Positions 24,132-31,895 of a stretch of 64,000 nt of DNA are shown here, piece by piece (positions within the stretch are counted from its first letter, which is position 1; each line of letters begins with the position of its first letter). The DNA lies in assembly GCA_963715455.1 (NCBI GenBank), contig OY970245.1:2542001-2606000 (forward strand), given 5' to 3'. The translations under genes and the position numbers were made by a program. The notes beneath the pieces are model-generated. The model saw only the letters and a program-made list of their open reading frames with translations. It made no database searches and was not told the DNA's origin. This stretch comes from VRUE01 sp963715455. Its GTDB lineage: Bacteria; Actinomycetota; Thermoleophilia; Solirubrobacterales; 70-9.

Positions 24132-24622
24132 TCAACCCGCGGGGCACCGACGGCCTCCCCAGCACCTTTTGACTATCGTCTGCGCCGACAGCTCCTCGAC
24201 CCCCGGATTGCGGATCGTGCCGTAGCGAACCCTGGCCGGTTTGGACCTTCCGCGCCTCACCTTCACCTTCAGCCCGCGACGAACGGGGTAGGCCATCGCG
24301 CCCCGTTTGATGAGGCCGTGACCACCCCTGATCTCGACCGGTGCGACATGCAGCTGGTAGCGACCGGTCTTCAGCTTACGGAGCTTCGTAACCCCGGATG
24401 AGGTGATCTGCGCGTGGAACCGACCCTCGCCCCGACTACCGTGACCCCAGCGTGCTCGCCGCGAGGCAGGCCTTCAATCTGGACGACCAAGATCCCGGTT
24501 GCGCCCGCTCGCTCCGACCGCTCGACTGCCATCGCTCCCGGCGGTGAGACCACACAGATGTACGAGCCCAACAGGACAAAGCCGACCACGGCCAGCTGAA
24601 CGGTCCGGTCTAGACACTTCAC
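24132..24622 (-). pseudogene. Secreted surface protein broken by a frameshift
   Basis: GTG at 24622 behind GGAGGAG opens VKCLDRTVQLAVVGFVLLGSY, a signal peptide, then ILVVQIEGLPRGEHAGVTVVG. After a run of four G (minus strand, about 24430-24434) the homologous continuation is in another frame: GRFHAQITSSGVTKLRKLKTG, then RYQLHVAPVEIRGG, ending PAG at 24132. The joined protein looks like LPxGxxAxVTVxG-type bacterial surface repeats. One missing G restores the frame, so sequencing error is possible. Confidence 0.65.
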
Positions 24623-24699
24623 TGTTACTCCTCCCTGCGAGTGCCATCGTGAGCCGAGCGTCCCCACCAGACCCCAGTTAGGTGACCTTAGTAAGTTCT

Positions 24700-24740
24700 A
24701 CGAACTCTGAGTGTTTCTTAGAATTACTCAGCGAGTTCGT
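24700..24740. repeat. Imperfect inverted repeat beside the third att-like site
   Basis: ACGAACTC-TGAGT (24700-24712) faces ACTCA-GC-GAGTTCGT (24725-24740) around a 12-nt A/T-rich centre. It may be the right-end recombinase or terminator structure of the decayed element. Confidence 0.55.
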
Positions 24741-24745
24741 CCCAG

Positions 24746-24771
24746 ATGGTCGGGAAGTTGATGGGCCTGCA
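24746..24771. other. Third att-like sequence
   Basis: ATGGTCGGGAAGTTGATGGG plus CCTGCA matches attR (TCGGGAAGTTGATGGG identical over 16 nt). On the minus strand it reads PINFPTIWDELAE then stop, in the same frame relation as the integrase tail at 21594-21710. Confidence 0.6.
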
Positions 24772-24788
24772 GGGACTACGCTTCCTCC

Positions 24789-25217
24789 TTGGCCAGCGAG
24801 GCGATCATCGTGCGGCCCTGCCGACAAGCTGATGTACCGGCTGTGCTGAAGCTTTGGGCCGAGGCGCGCAGCGGGCATGCGAGCACGCCCGACCGGCCTG
24901 ATGATGTCGAGCGCTTGGTCGCCGATTCCCCGGCTGCACTCCTGATAGCCGAGCAGAACGGGGAGATCGTCGGGGCGTTGATCGCCGCCTGGGATGGGTG
25001 GCGCGGGAACATGTACCGGCTCGCCGTTCGCGATGGATATCGGCGACAGGGCATCGGGCAGGCGCTGGTACGGGCGGGCGAGAAATACCTGCGTCAGTGT
25101 GGTGTCCATCGTGTGACCGCCCTGGTCGCCTTCGACGATGAGGTGGCAGGAGGGTTCTGGGAGTCCGCCGGTTATCCAGAGGACGAGGAGATCGGCCGGC
25201 GGGTTCGCAACCTGTAG
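24789..25217 (+). CDS. GNAT acetyltransferase
   Basis: About 142 aa with VRPCRQADVPAVLKLW at the N-terminus and the acetyl-CoA-binding motif YRLAVRDGYRRQGIGQALV (R-x-x-G-x-G/A). It transfers acetyl to an unknown amine. The TTG start at 24789 has no clear RBS, and the upstream region is element debris, so the true start may be GTG 24810 or may have been altered by insertion. Confidence 0.82.
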   Translation: MASEAIIVRPCRQADVPAVLKLWAEARSGHASTPDRPDDVERLVADSPAALLIAEQNGEIVGALIAAWDGWRGNMYRLAVRDGYRRQGIGQALVRAGEKYLRQCGVHRVTALVAFDDEVAGGFWESAGYPEDEEIGRRVRNL

Positions 25218-25248
25218 ACGTGCTGCGCATGCCGGGTACGGTGGGCTC

Positions 25249-25686
25249 GTGATCTACCTGCTGCGACACGGCGACGCCGAGGAAGGGACCGGCGACGATG
25301 CGGCGCGACGGTTGACGGCGAAGGGCGAGCGGCAGGCTAGGGGAGCCGGCGAGGCACTGGCGGCCCAGGGCACTGAGATCGACGCCTGCCTGACCAGCCC
25401 CAAGGTGCGGGCTGCCGACACTGCGCGTCTCGCTTGCGAGGCACTCGGGCTCGAGCCGGAGATCGCCGAGGAGCTGGGCGGCGGTCCTTTCGACTCACTC
25501 TCCCTCGCCGCTGGCCACGGGAACGTTCTGCTCATCGGGCACGAGCCCTACTTCTCGGGCGAGGTGGCGCGCCTCACGGGCGCCAAGGTGAAGCTGCGTA
25601 AGGGCGGCCTGGCGGTCGTCGAGAGGAGCGTCCTGCTCGCCCTGCACAGGCCGAAGGACCTCGCTGCGATCGCTGCCGCAAGATAG
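25249..25686 (+). CDS. SixA-type histidine phosphatase
   Basis: The 145-aa protein begins MIYLLRHGDAEEG, with the RHG catalytic histidine, and carries the second histidine in LLIGHEPYFS; the S-P in CLTSPKVRAADTA is typical. SixA proteins dephosphorylate histidine phosphotransfer domains or small phosphoesters. The start is GTG 25249, 31 nt after the acetyltransferase stop. Confidence 0.88.
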   Translation: MIYLLRHGDAEEGTGDDAARRLTAKGERQARGAGEALAAQGTEIDACLTSPKVRAADTARLACEALGLEPEIAEELGGGPFDSLSLAAGHGNVLLIGHEPYFSGEVARLTGAKVKLRKGGLAVVERSVLLALHRPKDLAAIAAAR

Positions 25687-25761
25687 CCGTTCCCGGCCGC
25701 TGGAAATGAGCGCCCGGCGGGCGTACGATCGCTTTGGCAGGGTCAACCGAAAGGAGTCCAG

Positions 25762-26067
25762 ATGCTCTGTGCACTGACCGTTCGCCAGCTCAAGCCCGGC
25801 ACGATGGAGCAGTTTCGCCAAGCCTTCATCCCTGACGATGACGTCGAGGTGCCCTCTGGCTGGAAGCGCTTCTACGCACTGCAGAACGTCAATAACGAGA
25901 ACGAGGTGATCACCTTCGGCTTTTTCGACGGCACGCTCGATGAGCTGCGCGCCGGGCAGCGCGACAGCAGCGACTATGACGCGCGTCGGGCTGCCGTTGA
26001 CGAGCTCGTCGAGTCGGTCGGCGCCGACGGCGTCTTCGAGGTGGTCGAGGAGCGCTCGATGGAGTAG
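25762..26067 (+). CDS. ABM-like dimeric alpha-beta barrel protein
   Basis: The 101-aa protein has the strand-helix-strand pattern of small monooxygenase-like dimers (ALTVRQLKPGTMEQFRQAF, FYALQNVNNENEVITFGFF, then a helix-rich end). The AAAGGAG ribosome site is well placed. No catalytic residue set is recognised, so enzymatic function is not assigned. Confidence 0.65.
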   Translation: MLCALTVRQLKPGTMEQFRQAFIPDDDVEVPSGWKRFYALQNVNNENEVITFGFFDGTLDELRAGQRDSSDYDARRAAVDELVESVGADGVFEVVEERSME

Positions 26068-26133
26068 GCGCTCGGCGGAGCGTCGGTTAGGGTCTTCGCA
26101 ACCGAATCATCGGTGGGGAGAAACGAGGGATAG

Positions 26134-26655
26134 ATGGCTTACGAAATGCAGATCCGGCAGAGCCAGGATCGCGTCAAGGTGCGCAGTCCCTGGGCGGCAG
26201 CACTGCTGCCATTCATCACACTGGGCATCTACCACCTGGTCTGGTGGTACAGGATCAACCGCGAGCTGCGCGACTACGGCAAAGCCAAGGGCTATGACCT
26301 GGGCCAGAACCCAACCAACTCGGTGCTGGCGCTCTTTCCCGGCGCCCTGATCATCGTCCCGGCGCTGATCACCTACTGGCGCGGGACCAAGCGCGTGATG
26401 GGGGCCTCGCGCCTTGCCGGCAAGGAGCCGCTCAACGGCTGGATCGCGATCATCCTCTACATCCTCATCGCTCCGGCGCTGTGGGCCTACATCCAGGTCT
26501 CGCTGAACGACGTCTGGCAGGCCGAGGCCGATCCGGTCGAGGGTGAACTGGCGCCGCCGGCGCCAGCCGAGCAAATGCCACCCCCTCTCCCCCAGGAGCC
26601 GGAGTCAAGCGAGCCGCCCGCCAGCGGCCCCCCACCCGCCGGGCCCACGTCCTGA
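26134..26655 (+). CDS. DUF4234 membrane protein
   Basis: The 173-aa protein contains KVRSPWAAALLPFITLGIYHLVWWYRINRELRDYG, the DUF4234 signature, and a second hydrophobic pair (VLALFPGALIIVPALITYW and WIAIILYILIAPALWAYIQ). The C-terminal 45 residues are proline-rich and probably disordered. Function unknown. It lies 7 nt before the VOC gene. Confidence 0.88.
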   Translation: MAYEMQIRQSQDRVKVRSPWAAALLPFITLGIYHLVWWYRINRELRDYGKAKGYDLGQNPTNSVLALFPGALIIVPALITYWRGTKRVMGASRLAGKEPLNGWIAIILYILIAPALWAYIQVSLNDVWQAEADPVEGELAPPAPAEQMPPPLPQEPESSEPPASGPPPAGPTS

Positions 26656-26662
26656 TTCGCCC

Positions 26663-27082
26663 GTGAAGCAGCGCGTCAGCCTGATCACGCTTGGCGTGAG
26701 CGACCTCGGGCGGGCGCGCTCCTTCTACGAAGCGCTGGGCTGGCAGACCAGCGCTTCGCCCGGCGATGACGTGGTCTTCTTCCAGGCTGGCGAGATGGTC
26801 GTCGCGCTCTGGGATCGCGCGCGTCTGGCCGAGGACAGCTGCGTTGAGGACGGCGGTGGCTGGGGCGGCATCACGCTGGCGCTCAATTTCGGCTCTCCGG
26901 GAGAGGTCGACACGGTGATCGAGGAGGCCCGGGCTGCTGGCGCGACAATCGGCCGCCAGCCGGCCGAGACCTTCTGGGGCGGCTACAGCGGCGTCTTCAC
27001 CGACCCCGACGGGCACCCCTGGGAGGTTGCCCACAACCCGCACTGGACGGTGACCGAGGATGGCAGTGTCAAACTCGCCTGA
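26663..27082 (+). CDS. VOC-family (glyoxalase-fold) protein
   Basis: From GTG 26663, 139 aa: RVSLITLGVSDLGRARSFYEALGW is the first beta-alpha-beta unit and TDPDGHPWEVAHNP the end of the second. The usual E in the final metal position is in PWEV; the first position (T-L-G) lacks a histidine, so metal chemistry is uncertain. The 3' end overlaps the next gene by 23 nt. Confidence 0.85.
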   Translation: MKQRVSLITLGVSDLGRARSFYEALGWQTSASPGDDVVFFQAGEMVVALWDRARLAEDSCVEDGGGWGGITLALNFGSPGEVDTVIEEARAAGATIGRQPAETFWGGYSGVFTDPDGHPWEVAHNPHWTVTEDGSVKLA

Positions 27083-27863
27083 AGTGGCTGACGTACGTCT
27101 CCATCTCAACCTGATCGAGGGCTCGCGGCAGTTCTTCGCACTCGACCCGAACGCCGAGGTCGCGCAGGGGGACGGCTGGTTTTTCGGCGCAGGCAGTAAC
27201 TCCCACCCGACGATCTCCAACGCGGCCTTCCGCGGTGACGAGCGGCTCGATCCGGAGGAGTTCGTGCAGCGGGCACAGGAGTTCTTCGCCGCCAGAGGGC
27301 GCGGGTTCAGTGTCTGGGTGCGCGGAGACGTAGAGGAGGACCGCGACCTCGCCGCCGCAGCCGAGGCAGCCGGCATGCAGCTCGCTTACGCGATGCCGGA
27401 GATGGTCCTCCCCGCCCCCGTGCCAGCCCCGACCCTGCCTGCCGGGGCGGAGCTGCGCCGGCTGACCGACCCCGAGCAGGCCGTCGACTTCTGGCAGATC
27501 GCTAAGCAGTCCTATGCGAGCCTCGGCTTCCCGCCCGAGGTCTTCGCTGGCTACACCAACCATGACGGCCTCTTCGCCAGCCACGTCGCCGCCTTCATCG
27601 TCTACTTCGAGGGCGAGCCCGCCAGTATCGCGATGACGATCGTCAGTCACGGCGTCGCCGGCATCTACTGGGTGGGCAGCCTCGAGCGGGCACGGGGTAA
27701 GGGACTGGGTCGGGCGGCGACCACGGCAGCAACCAATGCCGGCTTCGAGCTCGGCGGCGAGATCGCTTCCCTGCAGGCCTCGCCAATGGGCAAGCCGATC
27801 TACGAGGACATGGGCTTCGAGACGCTCCACGACTACCGGCTGCTGATGAGATCAGCTCCCTGA
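27060..27863 (+). CDS. GNAT-family acetyltransferase (two-domain type)
   Basis: The 267-aa protein ends with a GNAT fold: AAFIVYFEGEPASIAMTIV, then GIYWVGSLERARGKGLGRAATTAATNAGF with the acyl-CoA loop RGKGLG, and PIYEDMGFETLHDYRLL. The N-terminal half looks like a degenerate second GNAT unit. Start overlaps the VOC gene. Substrate unknown. Confidence 0.82.
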   Translation: MAVSNSPEVADVRLHLNLIEGSRQFFALDPNAEVAQGDGWFFGAGSNSHPTISNAAFRGDERLDPEEFVQRAQEFFAARGRGFSVWVRGDVEEDRDLAAAAEAAGMQLAYAMPEMVLPAPVPAPTLPAGAELRRLTDPEQAVDFWQIAKQSYASLGFPPEVFAGYTNHDGLFASHVAAFIVYFEGEPASIAMTIVSHGVAGIYWVGSLERARGKGLGRAATTAATNAGFELGGEIASLQASPMGKPIYEDMGFETLHDYRLLMRSAP

Positions 27864-27877
27864 GCCTCGATCGAACT

Positions 27878-27891
27878 TGACTGGCCAGTCA
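27878..27891. promoter_or_regulatory. Palindromic operator (TetR-like)
   Basis: TGACTGGCCAGTCA is a perfect 14-bp palindrome 67 nt ahead of the SDR start. Its form matches the TTGACTGGCCAGTC sequences seen for TetR repressors of lipid genes. No TetR gene is in the window. Confidence 0.5.
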
Positions 27892-27957
27892 GCCAGCGCC
27901 GATTCCAGATAGCCTCCGCGGCCGACTTTCACGAACCGAGAAGGAGAGAGCAGACTG

Positions 27958-28788
27958 ATGGGACTTCTTGATGGGAAAGCGGCGATCGTCACCGGATCGG
28001 CCCGCGGGATCGGCCGGGCGACCGCCGAGCTGTTCGTCAGCGAGGGCGCCAAGGTACTGATCAACGACCTCGACGCCGACGTCGCCGAGCAGGCCGCGAG
28101 CGAGATCGACGGCGAGACCGCTGTCTTCGCCGGCGACCTGACCCAGCCCGACGCCGCCGACAAGCTCGTCGCCGCCGGCGTCGACGCCTTCGGCGCGATC
28201 GACATCGCCGTCAACAACGCCGGCTACACCTGGGACGGAGTGGCTCACCGGATGACCGACGAGCAGTTCCAGGCGATGCTCGACATCCACACGGTGGTGC
28301 CCTTCCGCGTCGCCCGTGCCCTCGCTCCACACTGGCGCGAGGCGGCCAAGGCCGAGCGCGGCGAAGACAAAGAGGTCTTCCGCAAGCTGATCAACATCTC
28401 CTCGACCTCGGGGACGATGGGCAACGCCGGCCAGGTCAACTACTCGGCGGCGAAGATGGCCGTCGTCGGCATGACCAAAACGCTGGCCAAGGAGTGGGGC
28501 CAGTTCAAGATCAACGTCAACGCGGTCGCCTTCGGCTTCGTCGAAACCCGCCTCACCGCGGCCAAGGAGGAGGGTGGCGAGATGACCACCCCGACCGGCG
28601 AGAAGATCGAGCTCGGCATCCCCGAGCAGATGCGGGCGATGGCCTCGGCGATCATCCCGCTCGGCCGTCCCGCCACGCCGCAGGAGGCCTCGGGCCCGGT
28701 GCTCTTCCTCGCTTCGCCGCTGGCGAACTACGTGCACGGCCAGGTGCTCAACGTCACCGGCGGCATGTTCGGAGGGATGTACACCTGA
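27958..28788 (+). CDS. SDR, 3-oxoacyl-ACP reductase-like
   Basis: The 276-aa enzyme has TGSARGIG, VNNAGYT, S in INISSTSGT, and YSAAKMA (catalytic Y and K). It reduces or oxidises a carbonyl/hydroxyl with NAD(P)(H); FabG-like size and spacing, but an insert (KAERGEDKEVFRK) before the catalytic serine marks a subfamily common in actinobacterial lipid metabolism. RBS AGGAGAG. It is followed directly by the nitroreductase-family gene. Confidence 0.9.
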   Translation: MGLLDGKAAIVTGSARGIGRATAELFVSEGAKVLINDLDADVAEQAASEIDGETAVFAGDLTQPDAADKLVAAGVDAFGAIDIAVNNAGYTWDGVAHRMTDEQFQAMLDIHTVVPFRVARALAPHWREAAKAERGEDKEVFRKLINISSTSGTMGNAGQVNYSAAKMAVVGMTKTLAKEWGQFKINVNAVAFGFVETRLTAAKEEGGEMTTPTGEKIELGIPEQMRAMASAIIPLGRPATPQEASGPVLFLASPLANYVHGQVLNVTGGMFGGMYT

Positions 28789-29273
28789 GCTCCCAGGCGA
28801 CAGGTGGCAGGCGCACACCCCGCTATCTCGACGTAGCGGACAGGATTTGGCCTGCCACCCGTCGCTTCATGGGCCTGCACACTGCCTTGTACAGAGCCAC
28901 CGGCGGGCGCCTCGGGCACACGATTCCCGGCGTCCCCGGCAAGATGCTGCTGCTCGACCACAAGGGGGCAAAGAGCGGCGTCGAGCGCACCTCTCCGCTG
29001 CTCTACATCCGCGACGGCGAGGACCTCGTCGTCGTCGCCTCCAAGGGCGGCTTCCCCAAGAACCCGGCCTGGTACTACAACCTGATGGCCAACCCCGACA
29101 CCACGGTGCAGGTGGCCTCACATCGCCTGCCGGTCCACGCGCGCACCGCCGGCCCAGAGGAGCGCGAGCGCCTCTGGCCGCTGTGCGTCAAGGCCTACCA
29201 CGGCTACGAGGACTACGCGGCGCGCAGCAAGGGCCGCGAAATCCCGCTGGTCATCCTCGAGCCGCGCAAATAG
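28785..29273 (+). CDS. Deazaflavin (F420)-dependent nitroreductase-family protein
   Basis: The family body runs from RYLDVADRIWPATRRFMGLH through MLLLDHKGAKSGVERTSPLLY (GxKSG cofactor motif), ASKGGFPKNPAWYYNLMANPD and VQVASHRLPVHAR, about 162 aa. Homologous sequence begins before the first ATG (28869), so a start at CTG 28785, overlapping the SDR stop, is chosen; it is uncertain. These split-barrel proteins bind F420 and reduce diverse substrates. Confidence 0.82.
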   Translation: MSSQATGGRRTPRYLDVADRIWPATRRFMGLHTALYRATGGRLGHTIPGVPGKMLLLDHKGAKSGVERTSPLLYIRDGEDLVVVASKGGFPKNPAWYYNLMANPDTTVQVASHRLPVHARTAGPEERERLWPLCVKAYHGYEDYAARSKGREIPLVILEPRK

Positions 29274-29288
29274 CGACTTTCCGACCTC

Positions 29289-29336
29289 GGGTGTAACGCT
29301 TTGTGGACGTACCGAGGCCGTAAAGCGTTACACCGG
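29289..29336. terminator. Palindromic repeat copy 1 acting as terminator between convergent genes
   Basis: GGTGTAACGCTTT (29290-29302) and AAAGCGTTACACC (29322-29334) are perfect 13-bp arms. The whole 48-nt block is similar to 53030-53076, including loop positions, so it belongs to a small dispersed repeat family and also suits termination here. Confidence 0.75.
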
Positions 29337-29337
29337 T

Positions 29338-30195
29338 TTAGGGCTTCGGGCGGCGCTCCTCGGCAACCGGGTCGCCGGACTCGCTGGCGATCGCTTCGGG
29401 CGGCCAGGGGCCGGCCCAGTTGTCGCGGGCGCCGTCGATCGTGATCGTCGTGCCCGAGAAGAAGTCGCCCGCCGGCGAGGCCAGGTAGGCGACCAGCCAG
29501 GCCATCTCCTCGGCGCGACCGGCACGACCGATCGGGATCGAGCGCTCGAGGTTGTCGACGACCACCTGCGGATACTTCGTGAGCAGCGTCTCGGTGGCGA
29601 ACTGGCCGGCGGCCAAGGCGCAGGTCTTGATCCCGAAGCGCGCCCACTCGACCGCCAGGGTGCGCATCATGTTCTCGACCGCTGCGCGGGCGGCGCCGGA
29701 GTGGACCATGCCCGGCATGCCGTGGTGCGGCGAGAGGGTGACGCTGAGCACCTTGCCGCCGCCCTGCGGGATGAAAGCCTTGGTTGCCGCCGCGTGGGTC
29801 ATCAGCCAGGTGCCCTGCACGTTGAGCTCGATCACCGTGCGGAAGCCTTTCGGGCTGATCGTCTCGGCCGGGGCGAGGAACTGGCCGCCGGCGTTGTTGA
29901 CCAGTACGTCGAGCCGCCCGTGGCGCTCGAGGACCCCGTCGAAGAAACGGTCGACCGCCTCCTCCTCGCGGATATCGAGCGCCTCGTGCTCGAAGGAGCC
30001 GGAGAGACCGGCAGCCAGCTCGCCGGTCTCCGCCAGGGGCTCCTCGCGGCGGCCGCAGCCGATCACGACCGCCCCGAGACGGGCAAGTTCGAGCGCCGTC
30101 TCGCGCCCCAGGCCGCTGCCGGCGCCGGAGACGACGCAAACCTGCCCGGCGAGCAGATCCGGCTTGAAGATGCGCGAATGCGAGCTTTCAGCCAT
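29338..30195 (-). CDS. SDR family oxidoreductase
   Basis: The 285-aa protein has VSGAGSGLGRETA (cofactor), NNAGGQF, and a catalytic region S-HHGMPGMVHSGAARAAVENMM in which the usual YxxxK is replaced by H-SGAAR; this is seen in 2,4-dienoyl-CoA reductase/peroxisomal-type SDRs. That suggests enoyl- or dienoyl-CoA reduction rather than alcohol dehydrogenation (inference). Confidence 0.82.
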   Translation of the reverse strand: MAESSHSRIFKPDLLAGQVCVVSGAGSGLGRETALELARLGAVVIGCGRREEPLAETGELAAGLSGSFEHEALDIREEEAVDRFFDGVLERHGRLDVLVNNAGGQFLAPAETISPKGFRTVIELNVQGTWLMTHAAATKAFIPQGGGKVLSVTLSPHHGMPGMVHSGAARAAVENMMRTLAVEWARFGIKTCALAAGQFATETLLTKYPQVVVDNLERSIPIGRAGRAEEMAWLVAYLASPAGDFFSGTTITIDGARDNWAGPWPPEAIASESGDPVAEERRPKP

Positions 30196-30241
30196 GTGGC
30201 GGGCAGCCTATAGACGGACGCTCACCGTAACCTGAGCGGCT

Positions 30242-31153
30242 GTGAAGGTCCGCGTCGAGCCGAAACCGCTGCACGAGCCGCTGGCCGGGGGTACGCCAGG
30301 CTCGACGGTCGTGGTCGAACCGATCGTCGCCGGCCGCGTCACCTGGCCGCGCACGATGATGGAACGACCCGGCGGCCGCTTCGAGACGCTGAAGCTGCTG
30401 CGCGCCCTGATCAGCGGCAACCCGGCAGCGACGGTGCCGGTGCCGGCCTACTTGCTGCGCCATCCGAGCGCCGGAGCGATCCTCGTCGATACCGGCCTGC
30501 ACCCGTCGATCGCCACCGACGGCCGCGAGAACTTCGGCGGCATGGCCACCCGCATCGGCAAGCCCGACCTTGGGGCCGGCGAGGACGTGCCGGCCCAACT
30601 GCGCAAACGTGGCCTCGACCCGGGTGAGATCCCGGTCGTCGTCATGACCCACATGCACCTCGACCACAGCTCGGCGATCTCGGAGTTCCCCAACTCGACC
30701 TTCGTCGTCAGTGAGACCGAGTGGGAGGCGGCCGCGGTCGGCCCCCGACCCCTGCTCAACGGCTACCGCCGCCACCACTTCGACTACGCCTTCGATTACC
30801 GCACCGTCGACTTCGATCGCGGCGGGATCGACTCCTACGCCACTTTTGGCCGCACCTTCGACCTCTTCGGCGACGGCTCGATCCGCCTCGCCTACACGCC
30901 GGGCCACAGCATCGGCCACATGTCGGTGATCGCCCGCCTCGCTAAGCACGACTTCGTGATTGGCGGCGACGCCACCTACATGCAGGCCCAGCTCGATGGC
31001 GACGCACCACTCGCGCCACGCCCTTACGACGCGCACAACTACCGCCGCTCGCTGCAGGAGCTGCGGCTCTTCAAGCGCGAGTACCCCGACGCGATCGTCA
31101 CCCCGGGGCACGACCCGGAGTTCTTCGCCGGGATCAGCGCTCGCTACGAGTAA
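30242..31153 (+). CDS. Metallo-beta-lactamase-fold hydrolase (lactonase-like)
   Basis: The 303-aa protein has the metal motif THMHLDHS, preceded by ILVDTGLHPS, followed by TPGHSIGHMS, FVIGGDATY and a terminal PGHDP histidine, a full two-metal site. The layout resembles quorum-quenching N-acyl homoserine lactonases, but the substrate cannot be read from sequence. The 3' end overlaps convergent plsC by 20 nt. Confidence 0.88.
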   Translation: MKVRVEPKPLHEPLAGGTPGSTVVVEPIVAGRVTWPRTMMERPGGRFETLKLLRALISGNPAATVPVPAYLLRHPSAGAILVDTGLHPSIATDGRENFGGMATRIGKPDLGAGEDVPAQLRKRGLDPGEIPVVVMTHMHLDHSSAISEFPNSTFVVSETEWEAAAVGPRPLLNGYRRHHFDYAFDYRTVDFDRGGIDSYATFGRTFDLFGDGSIRLAYTPGHSIGHMSVIARLAKHDFVIGGDATYMQAQLDGDAPLAPRPYDAHNYRRSLQELRLFKREYPDAIVTPGHDPEFFAGISARYE

Positions 31154-31841
31154 GCGCTCCGTACATCTCGCGCACCGGGGCGAAGATCTGCTCGGCGGCC
31201 TCGAGCTGGCGCTCGCGGGCCGGGGCCTCCTCGATCGGGAAGCTGAGCGGCTCGCCGAACCGCACCGTCACCTTGGGGAAGCCGAAGCGCTTCCAGCGCC
31301 GCACCTTCTCCGAGCCCTGGATCGCGACGGGTACGACCGGCGCCCCCGATTCGAGTGCGATGCGGCCGATCCCCGGCTTGACCTCGCCCAGCTTGCCGCT
31401 GCGCGAGCGGCCGCCCTCGGCGTAGACGAGCAGCATGCCGCCCTGGCCGAGGATGGTGAAGGCGGTCTTCATCGCCTCCTCGTCGTGGTGCCCGCGGCGC
31501 ACCGGGAAGACGCCGCCGTGCTTGTAGATGTAGGTGAGCACCGGCGGGCCGAACATCTGCGACTTGGCCATGAAGCGCACCTTGCGACGCAGCAGGTAGA
31601 GGCCGATGAAGAAGTGGTCCATCTGGCTGAAGTGGTTGGGGGCGAGGATCAGGGCGCCGTCCTTAGGCACGTTCTCGACCCCGATCGCCCGCACGCGGTA
31701 GATCAGCAGCGTCGGCAGCGTGAGGATGATGCGCACCAGCATGTAGGTCCAGCCCACACCCTCTCGCGCCGCCGCGTGGAACTGGTCGAAGTACTCGGCG
31801 GGACGTTCGTCTTTGTAGACCTGTGGCTTCATGTCGGGCAT
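31134..31841 (-). CDS. 1-acylglycerol-3-phosphate acyltransferase (PlsC-like)
   Basis: Starting MPDMKPQVYKDERPAEYF, 235 aa with acyltransferase block I NHFSQMD (H-x4-D), block II VFPVRRGHHDEE and block III YAEGGRSRSGKL (EGGRS). A single N-terminal hydrophobic segment (MLVRIILTLPTLLIYRV) would anchor it to the membrane for phosphatidate synthesis. The gene follows glpK, fitting glycerolipid metabolism. Confidence 0.88.
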   Translation of the reverse strand: MPDMKPQVYKDERPAEYFDQFHAAAREGVGWTYMLVRIILTLPTLLIYRVRAIGVENVPKDGALILAPNHFSQMDHFFIGLYLLRRKVRFMAKSQMFGPPVLTYIYKHGGVFPVRRGHHDEEAMKTAFTILGQGGMLLVYAEGGRSRSGKLGEVKPGIGRIALESGAPVVPVAIQGSEKVRRWKRFGFPKVTVRFGEPLSFPIEEAPARERQLEAAEQIFAPVREMYGALTRSER

Positions 31842-31895
31842 AAGGGCGCGGCCTCCCCGGCCGTCGCTACGCGATACCCCCGGCCACACCGGCGG

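Larger units (their letters stand above)
22524..24775. mobile_element. Decayed second integrative element
   Basis: The left edge has CTGTAGGGATTCCCTGGGAT followed by TTC, resembling the sequence just after attL at 13998-14019, then an integrase fragment; the right edge has a third att-like sequence (24746-24771). The contents are secreted-protein genes, one broken. Catalytic integrase parts are gone, so it cannot move by itself. Boundaries are inferred. Confidence 0.55.

Noticed and set aside
29289..29336. Palindrome as a simple rho-independent terminator only
   Set aside because: A similar block in a divergent promoter at 53030 shows it is a repeat family, so a pure terminator label is incomplete.
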